Positions 24,781 through 34,130 of a stretch of 39,201 nt of DNA are shown here, one piece after another. The stretch is from Mesostigma viride (lineage: Eukaryota; Streptophyta; Mesostigmatophyceae; Mesostigmatales; Mesostigmataceae). The notes under the pieces are model-generated. The model had not been told where the DNA came from and searched no databases. It saw nothing but the letters and a program-made list of their open reading frames with translations. The DNA is taken from positions 1-39,201 of the forward strand of contig RPFO01000393.1 of NCBI GenBank assembly GCA_009746045.1. Reading direction: 5' to 3'. A program made the translations under genes and the position numbers. The stretch's first letter is position 1. The number at the start of each line of letters is the position of its first letter.

Positions 24781-27700
24781 ATGTGAGTGCCGTCGCCCCA
24801 AGCGTGCATTTTGTGTGTAAGTGTGTGTGCAGCCGCCCCTTGCGTGCGCGGTGTAGGTACGTGTGTGTGCAGCCGCCCCAAGCGTGCGCGGTGTATGTAC
24901 GTGTGTGTGCAGCCGCCCCAAGCGTGCGCGGTGTGTGTACATGTGAGTGCAGCTGCCCCAAGCGTGCGCGGTGTGTGTACATGTGTGTGCAGTTGCCCCT
25001 TGCGTGCGCGGTGGATGTACGTGTGTGTGCATGCCGGCAATTGCGTGCATGGTGTGTGTACGTGTGTGTGCAGCCGCCCCTTGCGTGCGCGGTGTGTGTA
25101 CGTGTGTGTGCACTCGCCCCTTGCGTGCGCGGTGTGTGTACAGGTGTGTGCAGCCGCCCCTTGCGTGCATGGTGTATGTACATGTGTGTGCAGCCGCCCC
25201 TTGCGTGCGCGGTGGATGTACATGTGTGTGCAGCCGAACCTTGCGTGCATGGTGTGTGTACCTGTGCGTGAAGTCGCTCCTTGCGTGCATGGTGTGTGTA
25301 CGTGTGTGTGCAGCCACCCCTTTCGTGCGCGGTGTATGTACATGTGAGTGCCGTCGCCCCAAGCGTGCATTTTGTGTGTAAGTGTGTGTGCAGCAGCCCC
25401 TTGCGTGCGCGGTGTATGTACGTGTGTGTGCAGCCGCCCCGTGGTTGCGCGGTGGATGTACATGTGAGTGGAGCCGGTCCTTGCGTGCGCGGTGTATGTA
25501 CGTGTGTGTGCAGCCGCCCCTTGCGTGCGCGGTGTAGGTACGTATGTGTGCAGCCGCCCCTTGCGTGCGCGGTGTATGTACGTGTGTGTGCAGCCGCCCC
25601 AAGCGTGCGCGGTGTGTGTACATGTGAGTGCAGCTGCCCCAAGCGTGCGCGGTGTGTGTACATGTGTGTGCAGTTGCCCCTTGCGTGCGCGGTGGATGTA
25701 CGTGTGTGTGCATGCCGGCAATTGCGTGCATGGTGTGTGTACGTGTGTGTGCAGCCGCCCCTTGCGTGCGCGGTGTGTGTACATGTGAGTGCCGTCGCCC
25801 CAAGCGTGCATTTTGTGTGTAAGTGTGTGTGCAGCCGCCCCTTGCGTGCGCGGTGTAGGTACGTGTGTGTGCAGCCGCCCCAAGCGTGCGCGGTGTGTGT
25901 ACGTGTGTGTGCAGCCGCCCCAAGCGTGCGCGGTGTGTGTACATGTGAGTGCAGCTGCCCCAAGCGTGCGCGGTGTGTGTACATGTGTGTGCAGTTGCCC
26001 CTTGCGTGCGCGGTGGATGTACGGGTGTGTGCATGCCGGCAATTGCGTGCATGGTGTGTGTACGTGTGTGTGCAGCCGCCCCTTGCGTGCGCGGTGTGTG
26101 TACGTGTGTGTGCACTCGCCCCTTGCGTGCGCGGTGTATGTACGTGTGTGTGCAGCCGCCCCTTGCGTGCGCGGTGTAGGTACGTGTGTGTGCAGCCGCC
26201 CCAAGCGTGCGCGGTGTATGTATGTGTGTGTGCAGCCGCCCTTGCGTGCGCGGTGGATGTACGTGTGTGTGCAGCCACCCCTTTCGTGCGCGGTGTATGT
26301 ACATGTGAGTGCCGTCGCCCCAAGCGTGCATTTTGTGTGTAAGTGTGTGTGCAGCAGCCCCTTGCGTGCGCGGTGTATGTACGTGTGTGTGCAGCCGCCC
26401 CGTGGTTGCGCGGTGGATGTACATGTGAGTGGAGCCGGTCCTTGCGTGCGCGGTGTATGTACGTGTGTGTGCAGCCGCCCCTTGCGTGCGTGGTGTGTGT
26501 ACATGTAAGTGCAGCCGCCCCTTGCGTGCGCGGTGTATGTACGTGTGTGTGCAGCCGTCCCTTGCGTGCGCGGTGTGTGTACGTGTGAGTGCAGCTGCCC
26601 CAAGCGTGCGCGGTGTGTGTACATGTGTGTGCAGTTGCCCCTTGCGTGCGCGGTGGATGTACGTGTGTGTGCATGCCGGCAATTGCGTGCATGGTGTGTG
26701 TACGTGTGTGTGCAGCCGCCCCTTGCGTGCGCGGTGTGTGTACGTGTGTGTGCACTCGCCCCTTGCGTGCGCGGTGGATGTACATGTGTGTGCAGCCGCC
26801 CCTTGCGTGCATGGTGTATGTCCATGTGTGGGCAGTTGCCCCTTGCGTGCGCGGCGTATGTACATGTTTTTGCACTCGCCCCTTGCGTGCATGGTGTATG
26901 TATGTGTGTGTGCAGCCGCCCCTTGCGTGCGCGGTGGATGTACGTGTGTGTGCAGCCACCCCTTTCGTGCGCGGTGTATGTACATGTGAGTGCCGTCGCC
27001 CCAAGCGTGCATTTTGTGTGTAAGTGTGTGTGCAGCAGCCCCTTGCGTGCGCGGTGTATGTACGTGTGTGTGCATCTGCCCCGTGGTTGCGCGGTGGATG
27101 TACATGTGAGTGGAGCCGCCCCAAGCGTGTGTACATGTGTGTGCAGTTGCCCCTTGCGTGCGCGGTGGATGTACGTGTGTGTGCATGCCGGCAATTGCGT
27201 GCATGGTGTGTGTACGTTTGTGTGCAGCCGCCCCTTGCGTGCGCGGTGTATGCCAGTGTGTGTGCATGCCGGCCCTTGCGTGCATGGTGTGTGTAAGTGT
27301 GTGTGCAGCCGCCCCGAGCGTGTGTACATGTGTGTGCAGTTGCCCCTTGCGTGCGCAGTGGATGTACGTGTGTGTGCATGCCGGCAATTGCATGCATGGT
27401 GTGTGTACGTGTGTGTGCAGCCGCCCCTTTCGTGCGCGGTGTGTGTACGTGTGTGTGCACTCGCCCCTTGCGTGCGCGGTGTATGTACGTGTGTGCAGCC
27501 GCCCCTTGCGTGCGCGGTGTATGCCAGTGTGTGTGCATGCCGGCCCTTGCGTGCATGGTGTGTGTAAGTGTGTGTGCAGCCCCTTGCGTGCATGGTGTAT
27601 GTACGTGTGTGTGCAGCCGCCCCTTGCGTGCGCGGTGTGTGTACGTATGTGTGCAGCCGCCCCTTGCGTGCGCGGTGTATGTACGTGTGTGTGCAGCCGC

Positions 27701-27915
27701 CCCTTGCGTGCGCGGTGTAGGTACGTGTGTGTGCAGCCGCCCCAAGCGTGCGCGGTGTGTGTACATGTGAGTGCAGCTGCCCCAAGCGTGCGCGGTGTGT
27801 GTACGTGTGTGTGCAGTTGCCCCTTGCGTGCGCGGTGGATGTACGTGTGTGTGCATGCCGGCAATTGCGTGCATGGTGTGTGTACGTGTGTGTGCAGCCG
27901 CCCCTTGCGTGCGCG
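24115..27915. repeat. Satellite higher-order block A (copy 2)
   Basis: Second copy of the 3.8-kb block at 780-4580. It shares rare units in the same order and is in direct orientation, so it arose by duplication or unequal exchange over more than 20 kb (less if the retroelement inserted later). Confidence 0.85.
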
Positions 27916-28108
27916 GTGTGTGTACATGTGTGTGCAGCCGCCCCTTGCGTGCGCGGTGTAGGTACGTGTGTGTGCAGCCGCCCCAAGCGTGCGCGGTGTG
28001 TGTACATGTGTGTGCAGTTGCCCCTTGCGTGCGCGGTGGATGTACGTGTGTGTGCATGCCGGCAATTGCGTGCATGGTGTGTGTACGTGTGTGTGCAGCA
28101 GCCCCTTG

Positions 28109-29935
28109 CGTGCGCGGTGTGTGTACATGTGAGTGCCGTCGCCCCAAGCGTGCATTTTGTGTGTAAGTGTGTGTGCAGCCGCCCCTTGCGTGCGCGGTGT
28201 AGGTACGTGTGTGTGCAGCCGCCCCAAGCGTGCGCGGTGTATGTACATGTGTGTGCACTCGCCCCTTGCGTGCATGGTGCATGTATGTATGTGTGTGTGC
28301 AGCCGCCCCTTGCGTGCGCGGTGGATGTACGTGTGTGTGCAGCCACCCCTTTCGTGAGCGGTGTATGTACATGTGAGTGCCGTCGCCCCAAGCGTGCATT
28401 TTGTGTGTAAGTGTGTGTGCAGCAGCCCCTTGCGTGCGCGGTGTATGTACGTGTGTGTGCAGCCGCCCCGTGGTTGCGCGGTGGATGTACATGTGAGTGG
28501 AGCCGGTCCTTGCGTGCGCGGTGTATGTACGTGTGTGTGCAGCCGCCCCTTGCGTGCGTGGTGTGTGTACATGTAAGTGCAGCCGCCCCTTGCGTGCGCG
28601 GTGTATGTACGTGTGTGTGCAGCCGTCCCTTGCGTGCGCGGTGTGTGTACGTTTGTGTGCAGCCGCCCCTTGCGTGCGCGGTGTGTGTACGTGTGTGTGA
28701 ATCCTTGTCCTTGCGTGCATGGTGTATGTACATGTGGGTGCAGCCGCCCCTTGCGTGCGCGGTGTATGCCAGTGTGTGTGCATGCCGGCCCTTGCGTGCA
28801 TGGTGTGTGTAAGTGTGTGTGCAGCCGCCCCGAGCGTGTGTACATGTGTGTGCAGTTGCCCCTTGCGTGCGCAGTGGATGTACGTGTGTGTGCATGCCGG
28901 CAATTGCATGCATGGTGTGTGTACGTGTGTGTGCAGCCGCCCCTTTCGTGCGCGGTGTGTGTACGTGTGTGTGCACTCGCCCCTTGCGTGCGCGGTGTAT
29001 GTACGTGTGTGCAGCCGCCCCTTGCGTGCGCGGTGTATGCCAGTGTGTGTGCATGCCGGCCCTTGCGTGCATGGTGTGTGTAAGTGTGTGTGCAGCCCCT
29101 TGCGTGCATGGTGTATGTACGTGTGTGTGCAGCCGCCCCTTGCGTGCGCGGTGTGTGTACGTATGTGTGCAGCCGCCCCTTGCGTGCGCGGTGTATGTAC
29201 GTGTGTGTGCAGCCGCCCCTTGCGTGCGCGGTGTAGGTACGTGTGTGTGCAGCCGCCCCAAGCGTGCGCGGTGTGTGTACATGTGAGTGCAGCTGCCCCA
29301 AGCGTGCGCGGTGTGTGTACGTGTGTGTGCAGTTGCCCCTTGCGTGCGCGGTGGATGTACGTGTGTGTGCATGCCGGCAATTGCGTGCATGGTGTGTGTA
29401 CGTGTGTGTGCAGCCGCCCCTTGCGTGCGCGGTGTGTGTACATGTGTGTGCAGCCGCCCCTTGCGTGCGCGGTGTAGGTACGTGTGTGTGCAGCCGCCCC
29501 AAGCGTGCGCGGTGTGTGTACATGTGTGTGCAGTTGCCCCTTGCGTGCGCGGTGGATGTACGTGTGTGTGCATGCCGGCAATTGCGTGCATGGTGTGTGT
29601 ACGTGTGTGTGCAGCAGCCCCTTGCGTGCGCGGTGTGTGTACATGTGAGTGCCGTCGCCCCAAGCGTGCATTTTGTGTGTAAGTGTGTGTGCAGCCGCCC
29701 CTTGCGTGCGCGGTGTAGGTACGTGTGTGTGCAGCCGCCCCAAGCGTGCGCGGTGTATGTACATGTGTGTGCACTCGCCCCTTGCGTGCATGGTGCATGT
29801 ATGTATGTGTGTGTGCAGCCGCCCCTTGCGTGCGCGGTGGATGTACGTGTGTGTGCAGCCACCCCTTTCGTGAGCGGTGTATGTACATGTGAGTGCCGTC
29901 GCCCCAAGCGTGCATTTTGTGTGTAAGTGTGTGTG
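28109..29935. repeat. Satellite higher-order block D (1516-bp tandem, copy 2)
   Basis: Second occurrence of the 1516-bp tandem super-unit, with landmark units near 28133 and 29649. It directly follows block A copy 2, whose right end already contains part of the same super-unit (27297 against 28813). Confidence 0.8.
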
Positions 29936-31203
29936 CAGCAGCCCCTTGCGTGGCGGTGTATGTACGTGTGTGTGCAGCCGCCCCGTGGTTGCGCGGTGGA
30001 TGTACATGTGAGTGGAGCCGGTCCTTGCGTGCGCGGTGTATGTACGTGTGTGTGCAGCCGCCCCTTGCGTGCGTGGTGTGTGTACATGTAAGTGCAGCCG
30101 CCCCTTGCGTGCGCGGTGTATGTACGTGTGTGTGCAGCCGTCCCTTGCGTGCGCGGTGTGTGTACGTGTGTGTGCAGCCGCCCCTCGCGTGCATGGTGAG
30201 TGTAAGTGTGTGTGCAGCAGCCCCTTGCGTGCATGGTGTGTACGTGTGTGTGCAGTTGCCCCTTGCGTGCGCGGTGTATGTACGTGTGTGTGCAGCCGGC
30301 CCTTGCGTGCGCGGTGTGTGTACATGTGAGTGCAGCCGGCCCTTGCGTGCGCGGTGGATGTACATGTGTGGGCAGTTGCCCCTTGCGTGCGCGGTGTATG
30401 TACATGTGTTTGCACTCGCCCCTTGCGTGCGCGGTGGATGTACATGTGTGTGCAGCCGAACCTTGCGTGCATGGTGTGTGTACCTGTGCGTGAAGTCGCT
30501 CCTTGCGTGCATGGTGTGTGTACGTGTGTGTGCAGCCGCCCCTTGCGTGCGCGGTGTAGGTACGTGTGTGTGCAGCCGCCCCTTGCGTGCGCGGTGTATG
30601 TACGTGTGTGTGCAGCCGGCCCTTGCGTGCATGGTGTGTGTACGTGTGTGTGCAGCCGGCCCTTGCGTGCGCGGTGGATGTACATGTGTGTGCAGTCGCC
30701 CCTTGCGTGCGCGGTGTAGGTACGTATGTGTGCAGCCGCCCCTTGCGTGCGCGGTGTATGTACGTGTGTGTGCAGCCGCCCCGTGGTTGCGCGGTGTATG
30801 TACATGTGTGTGCAGTTGCCCCTTGCGTGCGCGGTGTATGTACGTGTGTGTGCAGCCGGCCCTTGCGTGCGCGGTGGATGTACATGTGAGTGCAGCCGGC
30901 CCTTGCGTGCATGGTGTGTGTACGTGTGTGTGCAGCCGCCCCTTGCGTGCATGGTGTATGTACATGTGAGTGCAGCCGGCCCTTGCGTGCATGGTGTGTG
31001 TACGTGTGTGTGCAGCCGCCCCTTGCGTGCGCGGTGTATGTACGTGTGTGCGCACTCGCCCCTTGCGTGCGCGGTGTATGTACGTGTGTGTGCAGTTGCC
31101 CCTTGCGTGCGCGGTGGATGTACGTGTGTGTGCAGCCGCCCCTTGCGTGCGCGGTGTGTGTACGTGTATGTGCAGCCGCCCCTTGCGTGCATGTACATGT
31201 GTG

Positions 31204-31320
31204 AAGAAATAAGCAATAGTGAATGAAATAGTAAAAAGAAAATCATTCCAGCATATGTATGTACAAGTTTTTAGTAGTACACTATGACTATCGTCAAATA
31301 TAACAATTTTCTATATTTTC
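31204..31320. other. AT-rich junction between the two repeat domains
   Basis: About 117 bases of unique AT-rich sequence. I see no gene or motif in it. The + strand switches here from GT-rich (left) to CA-rich (right). Confidence 0.7.
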
Positions 31321-33095
31321 ATACACACACGAACAACACACCCAACACACACACACACTATGTTTGCACCCAAGACACACACCAACACCTAAAAACAAGA
31401 CACCAACACACAAGACAGCCATGCAACACACACCCAACACACACACGCAACACACACATAACACACCTAAGTATAGTTGTTATAACACACAACACATAGG
31501 TACATCCCGCCCCCCCACACACAACACCAACACATGACAATTAACAGGCCACAACACACACACTGACACACATGCCCCAACACACACACACACATGCCCC
31601 AACACACACACACATGCCCCAACACTGCACACACAACAACACCCAAACACACACCACACACACAAAAGACACCCAACACACATACCGAAAACACGCACAC
31701 ACAACACCTACTAAAAACAAGACACCAACACACAAGACACCCAACACACACCCAACACACACACACACACACAATGTTTGCACCGGTCGGCCCACGACAC
31801 CCACACCCAACACACACATAACACACCTAAGTAACACACAACACACACGTACATCCCCCCCCCCACACACAACACCAACACATGACAATTAACATGCCAC
31901 AACACACACACATGCCCCAACACACACACACACATGCCCCAACACTGCACACACAACAACACCCAAACACATACCACACACACACAAGACACCCAACACA
32001 CATACCGAAAACACGCACACACAACACCTACCAAAAACACCAAACACACAAGACACCCAACACACACCCAACACACACACACACAATGTTTGCACCCACG
32101 ACACACACACCAACACCTAAAAATAAGACACCAACACACAACACACGTACACGTACATCCCCCCCCCCACAACACCAACAATAACATGCAAACAACACAC
32201 ACACAACACACCTAAGTCACACACACAACACACACGTACTTTCCCCCCCCCACACCCAACACCAACACACAAGACACTTTGCACACACCCTACACACACC
32301 CACACCCTTTATGAACACATGTACACCCAACACACACACGCAACACACACCTAGGTCGATCACACACAACACACACAAAACACACCTAAGTCACACACAA
32401 CACACACGTACACCCCCCCACACAAACCCAATACCAACACACAAGACACTTGGCCCCCCCCCACCCACCCACACACCACACCCACACCCACACCACACAT
32501 CCAACACACACAACACACACACTACACACTTAAGTCACACACAACACACACATAACACACCTAAGTCACACACAACACACACGTCCATCCCCCCCTCACA
32601 CTCAACACCAATACATGACAATTAACATGCACACAACACACACACGCACACGCCCCAACACACACACACACAACATACATACACAGAGCACACACACACG
32701 CCTCAACACACATACCGAACACACACACACAAGACACCCAACACACATACCGAACACACACACACACACACTATGTTTGCACCCGACATACACACACCCA
32801 ACACCTACTAAAAACAAGAAACCAACACACAAGACACCCTACACACACACAACACACACACACACAACACATATCCAACACAAACAACACACACACCTAA
32901 GTCACACACACAACACACCTACTAAGTCACACACACAACACACATGTACCTCCCCCCCCCCACACCCAACATCAACACACAAGACACTTTGCACACACCC
33001 TACACGCCCCCGCACCTTCATGAATGCACCCAACACACACACCCAACACACACGCCCCAACACACATACCCAACATTCACACAACACACCCAACA
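31321..33095. repeat. CA-rich minisatellite with C-runs
   Basis: A degenerate array dominated by CACACA, ACCCAACAC and CACCTAAGT. Larger recurring segments include ATGTTTGCACCC (31361, 31773, 32085, 32774), CCTAAAAACAAGACACC, ATGACAATTAACATG, and CGTACATCCCCCCCC, with runs of 7 to 11 C. Repeat spacing of the larger segments is irregular, about 300-400 bp. On the minus strand it reads GGATGTACGTGTGTGT, a string also present in the 40-bp satellite, so the two arrays may share an origin in opposite orientation. Short His/Thr and Cys/Val frames here are repeat shadows. Confidence 0.9.
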
Positions 33096-33111
33096 TATAA
33101 GGGTAAATATG

Positions 33112-33143
33112 GTTTAGGAGTGTAGGGGTTTAGGGTTTAAGGC
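33112..33143 (+). repeat. Degenerate telomere-like TTTAGGG stretch
   Basis: Four or five imperfect copies of the TTTAGGG heptamer (GTTTAGGAG, TGTAGGGG, TTTAGGG, TTTAAGG) lie between the CA-rich array and the gene. TTTAGGG is the telomere unit of most plants, many green algae and some other protists. The tract is short and internal, so it is a relic or chance match and not a functional chromosome end. Confidence 0.6.
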
Positions 33144-33289
33144 CTACCATACACCCGTATGTAAAAATGCAACAACACGCCAAGTCATCCGCCACCATGC
33201 AAAAATATATAAACACAACTGGTCATCCTCAACAAGAATGCCCATTTTAGTACCTAATCCGCACTTGGCACTTGTCCAGTTTCGTAAGT

Positions 33290-33303
33290 CCAACGGCCGT
33301 TGG
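33290..33303. other. Single CCAACGGCCGTTGG palindrome past the exon 4 donor
   Basis: One isolated copy, 160 bases beyond the donor at 33462 and so probably in a fourth intron. A possible acceptor is CCAG at 33222-33219, giving a short last exon that ends in a stop near 33144, but the acceptor is weak and I leave the exon uncalled. Confidence 0.6.
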
Positions 33304-33462
33304 CTTTGAGAAATTAAGATATGCGACATGCGCCATGCAGCCAAGCTAAAGTATAGGCTGATTGCCCTGTATGTAACATTAGTAAGGTGAACGACCGTCG
33401 ACAAAAAAACACATGCGACATACAAACACCAATTTTACACAGTAATGTTTGGAATGACGTAC

Positions 33463-34130
33463 CGTAATTTCGGCGTCCACCTTCTTCGCAATTGTGAACC
33501 AGCCCTGTCGCGTGTTGTCCGGATGTCCTTCCCACTTGCCCTTCGTGACCTTTGCGACGCTCAGGTAGCACACGATTGCAGTTAAGGGTTCTCGGTCGTC
33601 TGGGTTCCAGAAGAAGCGTCGGGCGTCCGATCCGGAGGAGGAGCACCTCTCGAAGTATTTTACGTACATTACCCAGTTGCCTTTCTTAAAAACCTCGCCC
33701 CCCCCCCTGTATGTTTGTTTAAACACTCATCCTTGTCGAGTTGGTGGGCGACTCGAACAACTTTCGCCAACCAGTACGGGTGGTCGGGCACATGGTCCTT
33801 GTGCCCCCTCTCAGATGCGACTGCGACGGCCTCCCCCTCCTGCAAACCACGCCCCAACTCGTTTCTTGCCGTTTGAACGTGGTTCAGGCGGGTTCCCGGA
33901 TATCGCGTGGGGTTCCGCGACTTACTCGCCTGGAGTTTTACAGTCCACGACGAGCTGCTCCAATCGTTTGGGCATGTCGTCCACTTGCCCTCTCGGCACT
34001 CCGCACAACTGAAGCATGAAAAACGCCTGAGCTTTACCACCTCGACCCGCTCGCCCTTTTTGTCCAGTCGCCACTGGTGTGCCGTGGAGATATCTCGGAT
34101 CGGGCCTCGCTCCTTACCGGACGTGAGAAT
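33463..34130 (-). CDS. Exon 4: C-terminal region with Cys cluster, frame broken at a C10 run
   Basis: 668 bases. Begins ILTSGKERG, then RRFSCFSCAECREGKW (Cys cluster, common at the end of this family), a linker, and DHPYWLAKVVRV. The frame is then lost at a run of ten C on the + strand (33698-33707) and resumes as GEVFKKGNWVMYVKYFE through to EIT and the donor GTACGT. With phase 0 on both sides the exon should be a multiple of 3; 668 is one short, which is what a single lost base in the run would give. Either the sequence has an error or the allele is a mutant. Confidence 0.65.

Larger units (their letters stand above)
15192..31203. repeat. 40-bp satellite array, right block
   Basis: The same 40-bp satellite resumes after the retroelement for about 16 kb (about 400 units). 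The first two or three units are damaged (GTGTGGTGCAG, CGCCCTTGCGTGCGCTGG). The part from 15200 to 17330 resembles about 7300-9520 in variant order, and several longer duplications lie further right. All three minus-strand frames stay open for kilobases (for example 19753-30912) and encode His/Thr/Arg-rich repeats, again a result of the stop-free unit. The array ends at about 31203 in a partial unit followed by AT-rich DNA. Confidence 0.97.

Noticed and set aside
31467-32767. Cys/Val-rich minus-strand frames in the CA-rich array
   Set aside because: Low-complexity GT repeats with no codon structure; several overlapping frames give the same pattern.
33144-33425. Possible final exon ending near 33144
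   Set aside because: The only CAG acceptor with a suitable frame (33219) lacks a pyrimidine tract, and the peptide shows no family motif. Left uncalled.
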